Shown: positions 37,361-46,881, numbered from the stretch's first letter. The stretch: 64,000 nucleotides of DNA from Tannerellaceae bacterium (GCA_031257015.1 JAIRPK010000001.1:1-64000), one strand, 5' to 3'. Notes: generated from the sequence alone by a model not told the origin. Translations and numbers: made by a program.

Positions 37361-39229
37361 TCATTCCTCGTAATCTATCCAGACTTTCATTTGCCCGGCT
37401 TCACGATTGTCCCATGAATAATAGGGGATGAAGCTTATTTCCCGCTCGCCCGTTTTTGCCTTTATCTCTACGATGCCGTTGAGCTTTTCGGTAAATTCTG
37501 CAAAGAAGGCAGCGGAAGAACGAAGCTTGATGCTGTCAAAATCAATCCTGTTATCGACTTCCTCCATGCAATAGACGAGGGGACCTCTCTGAACGGCACG
37601 CTTGCCGATGTCTTCCTTCACTCTCGGATCGGCAGCGACGACCTCGACAGGCATGTCAAGGGAAAGATTTATCCTGTCGCCGGCCTTCCATTCACGGTTG
37701 ATGACGGCATATCCATGATCAATGAGCGGATGAACTTCCTCGTTGTTGATATTTATCTTCCATGATTTGTTCCATGACGGAATACGGAGGTTGACAGCCC
37801 CTTTCATCCTGCCGGAAGATACGCTCGCGAAGGAAATTTGGACATCGCCATCCCACGGATACCGGGTTTCCATCTTCAGATTGACTTTCTTCCCGTTTAT
37901 TTCAACATCGGCGGAGCTTCCGATATAAAGATTTACATATATCGCATCAGCAGAGACGCCGTAAACATAATTCCCGATGGACGGAAGGAAGCGAGAAATT
38001 TGACTTGGACAACAGGCGCATCCGTACCACTCCTGCCTGTGGTGATTTCCATGAGAAGCCAATGGATTAACATAGAAAAAGCGGTCGCCCGGAAGGGAAA
38101 TGCCGGCCAAAGCGCCATTGTAGACAGATCGCTCGATAATGTCAACATATTTGGCATCGGCAGTTAGCTGATTCATCCTCAAATTCCAGTAAGCCATGCC
38201 GACAGAAGCGCAGGTTTCGCAATAAGCATCATAATTAGGCAAATCATAGTCCTCCGTAAAGCCCTCGTTATGACGGGAAGAACCAATGCCGCCGGTTATA
38301 TACATATTTCTCAGTGTAACATCGTCCCAAAGCCTGTTCATAGCCTCGACATAGCCGGTATCATTCCGTAGCGCGGCCACGTCAGCCATGCCGCAGTACA
38401 AATACATGGCGCGAACGGCATGTCCGGCAATATCGCTCATGTCACGGACAGGCCTGTCGTCCTGATAATACTCCGGATTCCAGTTCCTGGCATCGCCGTC
38501 GCCCTTGCTTCCATGCCCGTGCCCGCGCTCTTCGAGAAGCCAGTGAGAAAAATCAAGATAGCGGACGTCGCCAGTCTCACGATAAAGCTTGACAAGAGCA
38601 AGCTCGATTTCCTCGTGTCCGGGAACCCAGTCTTTTTTGCCGGCGCCGAAGGTATTAATCAAATGATCAGCCATACGAACAGCAACGTCGAGAATCTTTC
38701 GCTTGCCCGTCGCATGAAAATATGCAACGGCAGCCTCGATCAAATGCCCGGCGCAGTACATCTCGTGCATGTCCATGTTATGCCAGCGATTTTCCAGTCC
38801 CGTAAGCGTATAATAAGTATTAATATACCCGTCCGGCTGTTGCGCTGCGGCAAATTTGTCGATCCATTCGTCGGCCTTCCTCTCCAGCGTCCCGTCAGGA
38901 TTGTTCGCAAGCGTATAGGCTATGCCCTCAAGAGCTTTATAGACGTCCGAATCATCGAAAAATATTCCCGAATGTTCTCCTGTGCCGATGGCAGCGTTCT
39001 CGAAGTTCCTTATTCGCCCGGTTTTGTTTTCGATCTGGTCGATGCAGACAGACAAAGTCGTTGTCGCATGACTTTTCAGACGCGGCGCCCAGAAATTATC
39101 GACAATCTTCACGTGCGAGAAATCAACCGCCTCTATTTTCTTCAGGCCGCCCTTATTCACCACCTCGTTCCCGCAGCTCGAAACAGCAAGGGAGAGGACA
39201 AAAAGATAAAAAATTGATTTTTGTATCAT
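37361..39229 (-). CDS. GH127 family beta-L-arabinofuranosidase-like lipoprotein
   Basis: 622 residues with a lipobox (VSSCGNE, Cys19). The (alpha/alpha)6 barrel of DUF1680/GH127 is clear (DSDVYKALEGIAYTLA, HEMYCAGHLIEAAVAYF, HNEGFTEDYDLPNYDAYCETCASVGM). Glu338, Cys340 and the Cys pair 406-407 in GCACCPSQ match the zinc-thiolate site of family members that hydrolyse beta-L-arabinofuranosides with a Cys nucleophile. As a lipoprotein it should act on plant-derived glycans in the periplasm or on the cell surface. No SusC/D pair is beside it, so its polysaccharide locus, if any, is elsewhere. Confidence 0.87.
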   Translation of the reverse strand: MIQKSIFYLFVLSLAVSSCGNEVVNKGGLKKIEAVDFSHVKIVDNFWAPRLKSHATTTLSVCIDQIENKTGRIRNFENAAIGTGEHSGIFFDDSDVYKALEGIAYTLANNPDGTLERKADEWIDKFAAAQQPDGYINTYYTLTGLENRWHNMDMHEMYCAGHLIEAAVAYFHATGKRKILDVAVRMADHLINTFGAGKKDWVPGHEEIELALVKLYRETGDVRYLDFSHWLLEERGHGHGSKGDGDARNWNPEYYQDDRPVRDMSDIAGHAVRAMYLYCGMADVAALRNDTGYVEAMNRLWDDVTLRNMYITGGIGSSRHNEGFTEDYDLPNYDAYCETCASVGMAYWNLRMNQLTADAKYVDIIERSVYNGALAGISLPGDRFFYVNPLASHGNHHRQEWYGCACCPSQISRFLPSIGNYVYGVSADAIYVNLYIGSSADVEINGKKVNLKMETRYPWDGDVQISFASVSSGRMKGAVNLRIPSWNKSWKININNEEVHPLIDHGYAVINREWKAGDRINLSLDMPVEVVAADPRVKEDIGKRAVQRGPLVYCMEEVDNRIDFDSIKLRSSAAFFAEFTEKLNGIVEIKAKTGEREISFIPYYSWDNREAGQMKVWIDYEE

Positions 39230-39341
39230 GGTAATGAGTTTATAAGAGTATTAAATTTAATCCCTCACGAAGATATTATATTCCGTGGAATGAAAAATAA
39301 TGTGTTGAAACTGAATAAATCGGCGCCGAACCTATTGCCTT

Positions 39342-40007
39342 TCAAAATAAGAACCGGCAGGAGGTCTGAATGATGTTCGCCTTGCGAGTTCCGGAGATGG
39401 CGTACTTCGGCTCGACCATATAGCCGAGATAAACAGAATGACGTTGCCTTATCCTGTATTCCATTCCAGCAGCGATGCGATCCTTGTAATGACTGGGAAT
39501 CCGCTCGGTAAAAACCCTGTTAAACAGTTCAATCCGCATATAAGGATTAAGCGGCAGAGTGGGAATTTCGTATTTAACACTGAACCGGTTTCGCATCACC
39601 CAATCGCTGTTGGCGGGATAATTTTCCTCCACGTCAACTTGAAGGCGCGGACGCCAGCCTAGGGAAAACCGCCTGTATTTATACGAAAATGGAAGATTGA
39701 ACATATAACGGTTGTAATGATTAAAAATATTTCCGGGAATATCCTTTTCAGCGATCCGTTCGTATCCGACGCCTATTTTCATATACCTGTTGAGACTGTA
39801 ACTTGCATCAACGCCTCCGACGAGCTGGTCGGTTTGCCTCATATTATTTTTCCGGCGATACTCGACCTCCGCGCCCAGCCTCCATTTATTCGTCAGGCTG
39901 ATGTCCGCGCCAATATTTGTCCATATTCCCCAGTCGGAAGTTTGCGAGAGAGCCGGGATGCAGACAGAGAGAAAGATGACAGTTAAAATGTAGCTTTTGA
40001 TCTTCAT
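39342..40007 (-). CDS. DUF2490 outer-membrane protein
   Basis: 221 residues with signal peptide (cleavage near ALSQ) and the DUF2490 pattern: WGIWTNIGADISLTNKWRLGAEVEYRRKNN, YKYRRFSLGWRPRLQVDVEENY. Alternating aromatic strands and a final Phe (SCRFLF) fit a small beta barrel of the outer membrane. Function is unknown. It is transcribed away from prs, with the 420-bp palindromic array between their promoters. Confidence 0.85.
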   Translation of the reverse strand: MKIKSYILTVIFLSVCIPALSQTSDWGIWTNIGADISLTNKWRLGAEVEYRRKNNMRQTDQLVGGVDASYSLNRYMKIGVGYERIAEKDIPGNIFNHYNRYMFNLPFSYKYRRFSLGWRPRLQVDVEENYPANSDWVMRNRFSVKYEIPTLPLNPYMRIELFNRVFTERIPSHYKDRIAAGMEYRIRQRHSVYLGYMVEPKYAISGTRKANIIQTSCRFLF

Positions 40008-40045
40008 ACTGGATTATATTAATTACCTATAATTTAAGTCGGGTG

Positions 40046-40053
40046 CAAATTTA
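40046..40053 (-). promoter_or_regulatory. Candidate -7 box for the DUF2490 gene
   Basis: Minus-strand TAAATTTG fits TAnnTTTG, 39-46 bases upstream of the ATG. Confidence 0.5.
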
Positions 40054-40105
40054 TGAAATCTGAATGACAGAAAAGATCACAACAAAATTTATGCAAACAC
40101 CTTCA

Positions 40106-40546
40106 TCACATGTCCAGACACGTAACGAACATCTCTAGACATGTGACGAACGTCTTTAAACACGTAATGAACGTCTCTAGACATGTGACTTACGTCTTTA
40201 AACATGTAACGAACGTCTCTAGACATGTGACTTACGTCTTTAAAGACGTGAAGAACATCTCTAGACATGTGGCGAACGTCTTTAAAGATGTGAAGAACGT
40301 CTCTAGACATGTGACGAACGTCTTTAAAGACGTAATGAACATCTCTAGACATGTGGAGAACGTCTTTAAAGACGTAATGAACGTCTCTTGACATGTGGAG
40401 AACGTCTTTAAAGACGTAACGAACGTCTCTTGACATGTGACTTACGTCTTTAAAGATGTGACGAACGTCTCTAGACATGTGGAGAACGTCTTTAAAGACG
40501 TGACGAACGTCTCTTGACATGTGGAGAACGTCTTTAAACATGTAGC
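40106..40546. repeat. Alternating 21+21-bp palindromic array between DUF2490 and prs
   Basis: Twenty consecutive 21-nt half-units from 40127 to 40546 with no indel, plus a degenerate one at 40106-40126. Odd half-units carry GAACGTCTCTAGACATGTGAC-like text. Even half-units carry ACGTCTTTAAAGACGT, a perfect 16-bp palindrome, or a close variant. The odd and even types alternate strictly, giving a 42-bp period. Because of the palindromes both strands encode similar peptides (VFKDV), and the open frames of 93 and 150 codons are a by-product of the period. Confidence 0.95.
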
Positions 40547-40652
40547 AAGAGCGTCAAGAAAAAATTTCCGCCCCCGATTTCATTTTTTTACTTTGGCAAA
40601 ACTTATCGCACTCATGTAAAGCATCTCCTCTGAAGTTGAGAAATCTTTTTCC

Positions 40653-40660
40653 TAATTTTG
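40653..40660 (+). promoter_or_regulatory. Candidate -7 box for prs
   Basis: TAATTTTG fits TAnnTTTG, 25-32 bases upstream of the prs ATG and about 105 bp after the palindromic array ends. Confidence 0.5.
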
Positions 40661-40684
40661 CGCCATCCAAATTCACATTAAATA

Positions 40685-41629
40685 ATGAATAAAACAATCC
40701 CTTTCCTGGTTTTTTCAGGCACACATTCCCGCTATCTGGCCGAAAAGATATGCGAATGTTTAGACTGTCCCCTAGGACAAATGAACATACAGCATTATTC
40801 AGACGGTGAGTTTTCCGTATCATACGAAGAGTCAATCCGTGGGCGTCACGTGTTCCTCGTTCAGTCGACTCCCCCCCCCTCCGACAATCTCATGGAGCTG
40901 CTCTTGATGATTGATGCAGCCAAGCGAGCATCAGCGCATTCGATCATCGCCGTCATTCCCTACTTCGGTTGGGCGCGTCAGGACAAAAAAGACAAGCCTC
41001 GCATATCTCTCGGCGCAAAGCTGATTGCCGACATGCTGAGCAAGGCAGGCGTCAACCGTGTGATAACGATGGATCTCCACGCCGACCAGATACAAGGATT
41101 CTTCAACGTTCCTGTCGATCATTTGTACGCCTCGTCAGTCTTCGTTGATCATATCCGGACATCTTTTCCTACCGACAATTTGGTAATTGCCACTCCAGAC
41201 ACTGGCGGCACAAAGCGAGCAAACAGTTACGCCAAGTATCTGAACCTGCCGATGGTTATCTGTTACAAGTCGCGCGAGGTTGCCAACGAAATTTCCGACA
41301 TGCGGATAGTAGGCAACGTCTCCGGCCTTGACGTTCTGCTTGTCGATGACATTGTTGACACCGCTGGGACAATCACCAAAGCTGCGGAATTGATGATGAA
41401 CAACAATGCGAAATCCGTCCGCGCCATTGCCAGCCATTGCATCATGTCCGATCCAGCCTCCAGCCTTATAGATAAATCTCCGCTAAGCGAAATTATCTTC
41501 ACCGATTCCATTCCTTACAGGAAAGACTGCAAGAAGGTCAAGTTCGTCTCCATTGCCGACATGTTTGCCAAAGCTATACGCCGCGTTTATTACAATGAAT
41601 CAATAAGCTCGCTATACGTAATTAAATAA
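40685..41629 (+). CDS. prs: Ribose-phosphate pyrophosphokinase
   Basis: 314 residues. Makes PRPP from ribose-5-phosphate and ATP for nucleotide, His, Trp and NAD synthesis. The flexible ATP loop (PYFGWARQDKK), the catalytic-metal region (MDLHADQIQGFF) and the PRPP-binding loop (DVLLVDDIVDTAGTI) are intact. It appears monocistronic, ending at a shared terminator. Length and motifs are those of class I enzymes. Confidence 0.95.
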   Translation: MNKTIPFLVFSGTHSRYLAEKICECLDCPLGQMNIQHYSDGEFSVSYEESIRGRHVFLVQSTPPPSDNLMELLLMIDAAKRASAHSIIAVIPYFGWARQDKKDKPRISLGAKLIADMLSKAGVNRVITMDLHADQIQGFFNVPVDHLYASSVFVDHIRTSFPTDNLVIATPDTGGTKRANSYAKYLNLPMVICYKSREVANEISDMRIVGNVSGLDVLLVDDIVDTAGTITKAAELMMNNNAKSVRAIASHCIMSDPASSLIDKSPLSEIIFTDSIPYRKDCKKVKFVSIADMFAKAIRRVYYNESISSLYVIK

Positions 41630-41676
41630 TAATATTCATGCAGTCAGGTTCTCTGCCAGGCAAGAGTGCAGAGACA

Positions 41677-41715
41677 AAAAAGAGGCGTTCGATGTGAGCG
41701 CCTCTTTTATTTTTT
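41677..41715. terminator. Bidirectional terminator between prs and the beta-barrel gene
   Basis: AGAGGCG-n10-GCGCCTCT-like stem flanked by an A run on the left and a T run on the right. It can end prs on plus and the convergent gene on minus. Confidence 0.88.
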
Positions 41716-41731
41716 CAACTTCTGGAGTAGA

Positions 41732-42403
41732 TTATAAGAAAGGGATAAGCCAAGTTAGCTTTCCATATATAACCTGGCTGGAAGATTGCGGGAAATAGTC
41801 GGCTTTTCTGTTTCCGAACAAGTCTCCCAAAGCATAATAATACCGTCCTTCCAATTGCAGTATGCCAATTGCAGTACGCAGTTCGATTCCCGGACCTCCG
41901 CAGAGTCCCCATGCAAAGGATTTCTCCACAGGCATGTTCCACTGTTCAGAAGTATATGCAGGTTGCGTAACTGGCGGAGGCGAAGCGATAACGTTTTCAG
42001 TCGTCTTTTCATTCAGCAGGAATCCAATCTTTGGTCCAAGATTCACAAAGAACCTGACCTGCTTGTTTCCGAAATAAATATGAGTGAGAACAGGGATGTC
42101 AAGAAAATGAAGACGCCTTATATATGAATATTTAGCATCGTCAAAAAGTTCGCTCCATCCCTGCTGCGAATAATTCACTTCAGCCTGCAAGCCGAGGTTT
42201 TTCTCCGTAATCCACCGCAGTGTTCCTCCAAAGTGGTATCCCGTCAATTGCTTCTGTTGCACTTTGGGTACAAAGGAAACAGTCGATATTCCCATGCCAA
42301 AAGAGGCTCCGAAAGAGAGTTCCTGCTTGAAGCGATTCTGCTGTGCATTGCCGAAAACATTGGCGGCGCAGAGGATAATGCTGATGAAGACGATTTTTTT
42401 CAT
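41732..42403 (-). CDS. Outer-membrane beta-barrel protein (PorT-like fold)
   Basis: 223 residues from MKKIVFISIILC, chosen because it begins a signal peptide and its A overlaps the stop of the upstream gene (TAATG). Strands such as FGASFGMGISTVSF, GYHFGGTLRWIT, LGLQAEVNYSQQGW and FVNLGPKIGFLLNE fit the OMP_b-brl_2/PorT-like family of eight-stranded barrels. True PorT is a T9SS component, but this resemblance is general and I do not claim identity. Coupling to the LysM/PBP gene suggests a joint envelope role. Confidence 0.78.
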   Translation of the reverse strand: MKKIVFISIILCAANVFGNAQQNRFKQELSFGASFGMGISTVSFVPKVQQKQLTGYHFGGTLRWITEKNLGLQAEVNYSQQGWSELFDDAKYSYIRRLHFLDIPVLTHIYFGNKQVRFFVNLGPKIGFLLNEKTTENVIASPPPVTQPAYTSEQWNMPVEKSFAWGLCGGPGIELRTAIGILQLEGRYYYALGDLFGNRKADYFPQSSSQVIYGKLTWLIPFL

Positions 42404-44193
42404 TATCGAATTTCCTGCCATTGTATTTTTGAGTTTTCCTTATTGAAATGAATAATAAAGAAGCCTGTATTTATGAACCCTCCCCAATTATTTACACGCT
42501 TGAAGCGGAAAGATATTTGCAGTCCTTTAGTATTCAGTCTGTCAAGATAGCTTTCAAAGGATAATCCGTAGCGCCTGATGGCATCGAGGAAGAAAATGCC
42601 GGTGTCGAAGCCCAGTATTCCGAATTTAGGATAGCCGTTGAGTGTTTTTCCGTATGTAATTCTGAACTTGGTTTGGAGCCTGTTTACCGAACTTGCATTA
42701 TTGTCAGCATAGAAGCTGCTATATATATACGTATTAAAAGCAAAAAGGTCATTAAGATTATCACGTATATAGCCCAGCCATTCAGGATAGCCGAAAAGAG
42801 TAATTTGTGCGTCCGGCATTTTTTCGGAGAGAGTGCGTAAAGCCGGTTTAATTTTATTCAGACAAGCTGTTTTGGCCGACATTGGGATAACGACATTGGG
42901 TCTATCCTTGCGCAATAGTCTTTCCATATCGCTGTAAAAGTTCTCCGCATTATACGGAACGTCGCGGAAAAATACATTGTGTTGGGAGAACTCTTGTTTG
43001 GCAAGGCCGACAAATTCAAGTTTGTCATCAGGATCTCTTGTATCCACAAAAATGATGTTATAGTCCTTGAAAAGCGTATAAACGGTGAAAGCAGCCTGTG
43101 CGAGAAGGTAGTGATGCGGAGTGTTGACTTGAAAAATATTAGCATTGGCACGCACTTCATCATTTTTGGACGTAAACGGGATGACGTATTTAATTTGATT
43201 GCGGAGTGAGAAAGTAGCGATGGCGTCTATTTGCTCATTATCTACGCCTCCGATGATTAAGTGGGCCTCTCCCATAAATTTTTCCTTCAGGACTTCGTTC
43301 AGCTTCTTTGCTCCATATCCTACATCCCTGACGGTAAGTTTTACTGAGAGGCCGTTCCTTTGCAAACTGTCAATAGCCAGCAGAAGACCTTCGTAGTATT
43401 CGACAAAGCGGGCGACGTTAGGCGATGCAGGCTGCTCGTCAATATTGAAAGGCAGAAGCAAGGCCAATTTAATCGTATCCACTTTATTCATTTTTCCTAA
43501 AGTATTAAGAAGAGCATTCGCGTCGTTTTCGTTCTGCCGTGAGTAAACGGCAGATGACGAAAGTTCCTTTACGGGAATACGAATAGTCATGCCCTCTTTC
43601 AACCCTTTTTTAAGTTCCGGATTGACATCCAGAAGTACTGATTCCGTCACTTCATATTTACGAGTGATATTAAATAACGTTTCGCGTTTTTTTACCTTAT
43701 ACTCCATGTATTTAATCTCGGCAGTTCTTTCTGTCGTCGATTCTTTTTTTACAAGGTTAATTGGAACACGAATGTTTTTTCCAATCTGAAAAGTAGATAC
43801 ACTAAGACCCGGATTCGCCTCCATAATATCTTCCGCTCTCACCTGATATTTTTGAGAGAGAGAAAAAAGCGTTTCCTTTCCTTGTATCGTGTGATAGATA
43901 TAGACCTCTTTACTTTCAAAATCCGTTGGTTTACCCTGTGGTATTTTAAGTTGTTGTCCAACTTTTATTACCTCATTGCTTCCCGGATTAAGGCGATAAA
44001 TTGTAGCAGTATCGACATCGTATGTTTTAGTGATGGAATAAACGGTCTCTCCGCGTTCGACCGTGTGGTAAAATAAAAAATTATCCTGAGCATTATTGCT
44101 CACAGCTTGTTGCCTATTGTTTCCTTGCGCATGGAGTATTGAAGCGTGGAAGCTCGTTAAGGCCAACAATAAATATGCAATAGTCTTATTCAT
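42403..44193 (-). CDS. LysM repeats fused to a type-1 periplasmic-binding-protein domain
   Basis: 596 residues. The start is MNKTIAYLLL (signal peptide to LHAQ); the open frame extends upstream past the promoter. Three LysM repeats follow (YHTVERGETVYSITKTYDV, YHTIQGKETLFSLSQKYQV, YKVKKRETLFNITRKYEV), which bind peptidoglycan glycan strands. From about residue 225 comes a periplasmic binding protein type 1 fold (IKLALLLPFNIDEQ, LIIGGVDNEQIDAIATFS, NVVIPMSAKTACL) like LivK or LpoA. By analogy with LpoA it may link wall binding to regulation of synthesis (inference). Confidence 0.82.
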   Translation of the reverse strand: MNKTIAYLLLALTSFHASILHAQGNNRQQAVSNNAQDNFLFYHTVERGETVYSITKTYDVDTATIYRLNPGSNEVIKVGQQLKIPQGKPTDFESKEVYIYHTIQGKETLFSLSQKYQVRAEDIMEANPGLSVSTFQIGKNIRVPINLVKKESTTERTAEIKYMEYKVKKRETLFNITRKYEVTESVLLDVNPELKKGLKEGMTIRIPVKELSSSAVYSRQNENDANALLNTLGKMNKVDTIKLALLLPFNIDEQPASPNVARFVEYYEGLLLAIDSLQRNGLSVKLTVRDVGYGAKKLNEVLKEKFMGEAHLIIGGVDNEQIDAIATFSLRNQIKYVIPFTSKNDEVRANANIFQVNTPHHYLLAQAAFTVYTLFKDYNIIFVDTRDPDDKLEFVGLAKQEFSQHNVFFRDVPYNAENFYSDMERLLRKDRPNVVIPMSAKTACLNKIKPALRTLSEKMPDAQITLFGYPEWLGYIRDNLNDLFAFNTYIYSSFYADNNASSVNRLQTKFRITYGKTLNGYPKFGILGFDTGIFFLDAIRRYGLSFESYLDRLNTKGLQISFRFKRVNNWGGFINTGFFIIHFNKENSKIQWQEIR

Positions 44194-44223
44194 TGAAATT
44201 GTAACATTGAAGATTTTATTTAC

Positions 44224-44231
44224 GCAAAGAT
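44224..44231 (-). promoter_or_regulatory. Candidate -7 box for the LysM/PBP operon
   Basis: Minus-strand TATCTTTG fits TAnnTTTG, 31-38 bases upstream of the chosen ATG; the longer upstream frame would start before it. Confidence 0.5.
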
Positions 44232-44283
44232 AATGTTTGTTGGTATTAAATACTAATTTTGAAAGCGAATTTAAAAGTATAAT

Positions 44284-45624
44284 ATGCCGATAACAATTAA
44301 TAGAAAATTCACATTCGGAGTGGCCATGTTTTTCCACTCTTTTATTATTATAGCACAATATACCATCACCGGCGGAGGGTCCAACTGTCCCCTTTTAGCA
44401 TTGGACGATACGCCGAATCGCTTACAGATATGGCTTGTTTATGGAACAGAGAATACAAGCTTAGAATACGCCTCCAATTCCTCTTCCCATACATGGAAAC
44501 GTTACCGGACAAAAGCGCTGGAAGCCGAAACACTAACAGGAGCCGAACAAGCAGGAACAACATCAACACTGCACGGAATAGAAGAAGGATACGGATATTT
44601 CGTTGAAGAAGAAGGCCTTCTCCCAAGATATATATGGATAATAGATTACAGCCGATATGCCTTCTCCATACAAAGCCTTAGCATATTAAACAACGGCGAC
44701 CCATGCAATGAATTATTGCTAGACGGAGAACTTACAAATCCACCACTGTTTTATTACACTCCACTCGGCCTGCAAAGAGAATTAAAACGCTCGTTTGAAA
44801 TCACCTTTAACACAATGGAATGGTCAGCAGAAAATAAATTATTTACACAAAAAACAATCACAAAAACAATAGAAGGAAATCCACTCGGCCAATCCCTTAC
44901 CCCTCCACTTTGTGATACGGAAATCACCCTGAGCGGCGACATGTTCGCTCGTCATTTCAACATCGAAAATACAATGCGCACAGAAACATTCCAGGCCATT
45001 GCCATCGAAGCGCACATAGACACAATTGTCACCAACATGGCCGGCCCCAACATGATAGACGGAAAATCCACTGGCTATTCCGGCCCCTTATATATACAAT
45101 TCCGCCCCTTAGCCAATGAACCAGCCGCCAATTGGTACAGATGGACAATCTGCCATTCGGCAAAAGCCGAGAAAAAAGATACAATAAGAGCCTCAACCGT
45201 CCGGGAAATGGATTATACATTCAACAATTCAGGCAATTATACCATTATTCTCGAAGTCAGCGACCGCACTCGCCGATGCAGCCGTACAGACTCCATCTCA
45301 ATCACCATCAGCGAATCCTATCTAAGCGTCCCCAACGCCTTCACACCAGGCGTATCTCCGGGTGTAAACGACATATTCAAAGTCGCATACAAATCCCTGA
45401 TACACTTCAAAGGATGGATATTTAACCGCTGGGGAACCGAACTGTTTCAATGGACAGACCCCGCACAAGGCTGGGATGGAAAGAAAAACGGAAAATACGT
45501 CCCCCCCGGCGTTTACTTTTACATAATTGAAGCCCAAGGCTCGGACGGTAAAAATTATCTCGAAAAAGGACATATTAATATAATAAGATCAAAAAATGTA
45601 CACACCCAAATCACTGAACAATAA
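44284..45624 (+). CDS. Secreted protein with gliding-motility/T9SS type-B C-terminal domain
   Basis: 446 residues with an N-terminal signal peptide (a start at Met15 is also possible). A PKD-like segment (about residues 280-340, NNSGNYTIILEVSDRTRRCSRTDSI) precedes the C-terminal domain VPNAFTPGVSPGVNDIFKV, WIFNRWGTELFQWTDPAQGWDGKKNGKYVPPGVYFYIIEA, the hallmark of CHU_C type-B T9SS sorting domains. It should be exported by T9SS. The last 29 bases overlap the start of the lytic transglycosylase gene. Confidence 0.87.
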   Translation: MPITINRKFTFGVAMFFHSFIIIAQYTITGGGSNCPLLALDDTPNRLQIWLVYGTENTSLEYASNSSSHTWKRYRTKALEAETLTGAEQAGTTSTLHGIEEGYGYFVEEEGLLPRYIWIIDYSRYAFSIQSLSILNNGDPCNELLLDGELTNPPLFYYTPLGLQRELKRSFEITFNTMEWSAENKLFTQKTITKTIEGNPLGQSLTPPLCDTEITLSGDMFARHFNIENTMRTETFQAIAIEAHIDTIVTNMAGPNMIDGKSTGYSGPLYIQFRPLANEPAANWYRWTICHSAKAEKKDTIRASTVREMDYTFNNSGNYTIILEVSDRTRRCSRTDSISITISESYLSVPNAFTPGVSPGVNDIFKVAYKSLIHFKGWIFNRWGTELFQWTDPAQGWDGKKNGKYVPPGVYFYIIEAQGSDGKNYLEKGHINIIRSKNVHTQITEQ

Positions 45625-46555
45625 GCATCTCATATTAGTCGCTATCCTCGGACTTGTAACAGCCATAGCCTTCGTATCTCTCGGTTCCAACGATTCAAAA
45701 ACAGCGCTGGAGCATGAACATGAAACAGAGCAAAAACGCTCATCTGTTCATCCATTCACAGTCTCCCCTGATATACCATCCCAAATATCCTTTTGCGGAC
45801 AAACCATCGACCTCAGTCGATATGACCGTCACGAAGGATTCGATCGCGAACTCAGCAGTTTCACCTATCTCCATTCAACCACCTTACTGCTTTTCAAGCG
45901 TGCCAATAGATACTTCCCCATCATCGAACCCATACTTAAAAAAAACGGCATCCCCGACGACTTCAAATACCTGGCCGTCATCGAAAGCCATTTAGACCCC
46001 AAAGCCAGCTCTCCCGTCCGCGCCACTGGAATGTGGCAATTCATGGAAGGCACAGCAAGACAATACGGTCTAATCATCAACGCCACGGTTGACGAACGTA
46101 GCCACGTGGAAAAATCTACCCTCGCCGCCTGCAAATATCTTAAAGCCGCATATTCCAAATACGGAGACTGGATGACCGTAGCCTCATCCTACAATGCAGG
46201 AATGGGACGCATCAGCGGAGAACAAAACCACCAGAACGTCGAAAGCGCCCTTGACATGTGGCTTGTTGACGAAACCCTTCGCTATCCTTACCGCATACTT
46301 GCCATCAAACTAATATTTGAAGACCCAGTCAAATACGGATTCATCCTTACCCCCAAAAACCTCTACAAACCAATCAGAACAAAAGAAATAAGCGTCAGCT
46401 CCGACATCCCCGACCTCGCCGAATTTGCCAAAAGCCAAAACATAACATATGCAGATCTCAAACGCTTCAACCCATGGCTTAAAGAGCGCAAACTAATCGT
46501 CGCCGGGAATAAGTACACCATCCAAATACCGGAAGAAGAAGAGATGTACTATTAA
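45596..46555 (+). CDS. Membrane-anchored lytic transglycosylase (MltD/SLT-like)
   Basis: 319 residues. One N-terminal hydrophobic segment (LILVAILGLVTAIAFVSLG) anchors or exports it. The SLT (GH23) domain spans about residues 100-235, with catalytic Glu130 in AVIESHLDPKASSPVRATGMWQF and the AYSKYGDWMTVASSYNAGMG motif. A C-terminal segment (DIPDLAEFAKSQNITYADLKRFNPWL) is a weak LysM. It cuts peptidoglycan glycan strands to 1,6-anhydro products. The start overlaps the upstream T9SS cargo by 29 bases, suggesting coupled expression. Confidence 0.88.
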   Translation: MYTPKSLNNKHLILVAILGLVTAIAFVSLGSNDSKTALEHEHETEQKRSSVHPFTVSPDIPSQISFCGQTIDLSRYDRHEGFDRELSSFTYLHSTTLLLFKRANRYFPIIEPILKKNGIPDDFKYLAVIESHLDPKASSPVRATGMWQFMEGTARQYGLIINATVDERSHVEKSTLAACKYLKAAYSKYGDWMTVASSYNAGMGRISGEQNHQNVESALDMWLVDETLRYPYRILAIKLIFEDPVKYGFILTPKNLYKPIRTKEISVSSDIPDLAEFAKSQNITYADLKRFNPWLKERKLIVAGNKYTIQIPEEEEMYY

Positions 46556-46881
46556 TTATCAGAACTTTCTAAAGGGGACTTCTAAAAATTATATTTTCCC
46601 AGATTTACAACAGAGACAAAAACGGAATTTACTTTAGTAAATGAACATTTCGTCGAAGAAGTATAGCTAAAAAAAACAATTTTTAGAAATCCCCTTAAAA
46701 ATGTTTTTTTCAAAACTTGCATCAAAAGCAAAACAAAGAAAAGAAGCCATCGGCTACATCTCCCCATACAAACCTGCAGTTGGCCAGAAAAGCATAACCT
46801 GAAAAAAAATCACATTTTAGAAGTTTCCTATAAATAATCCCCTAGCCCGAAAGCAAAAGCATACTTCACAAATACAAAGTC
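46556..46881. other. Gene-free region packed with dispersed repeat copies
   Basis: No gene. It contains a 125-bp inverted-repeat unit (46572-46696), a partial direct copy from about 46697, and a probable inverted copy near 46800-46840, all related to the repeat that follows nnr. Confidence 0.6.
46572..46696. repeat. 125-bp element with 19-bp imperfect terminal inverted repeats
   Basis: AAGGGGACTTCTAAAAATT at 46572-46590 and AATTTTTAGAAATCCCCTT at 46678-46696 pair at 18 of 19 positions. In the middle ATTTACT-TT-AGTAAAT forms a small perfect hairpin. The structure resembles a miniature inverted-repeat element; I see no clear target-site duplication. Confidence 0.72.

Noticed and set aside
40089-40541. 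Open frames of 150 and 93 codons made of MSRDV/VFKDV repeats
   Set aside because: The 42-nt period is a multiple of three and the units are palindromic, so both strands stay open. There is no start context, signal or family.
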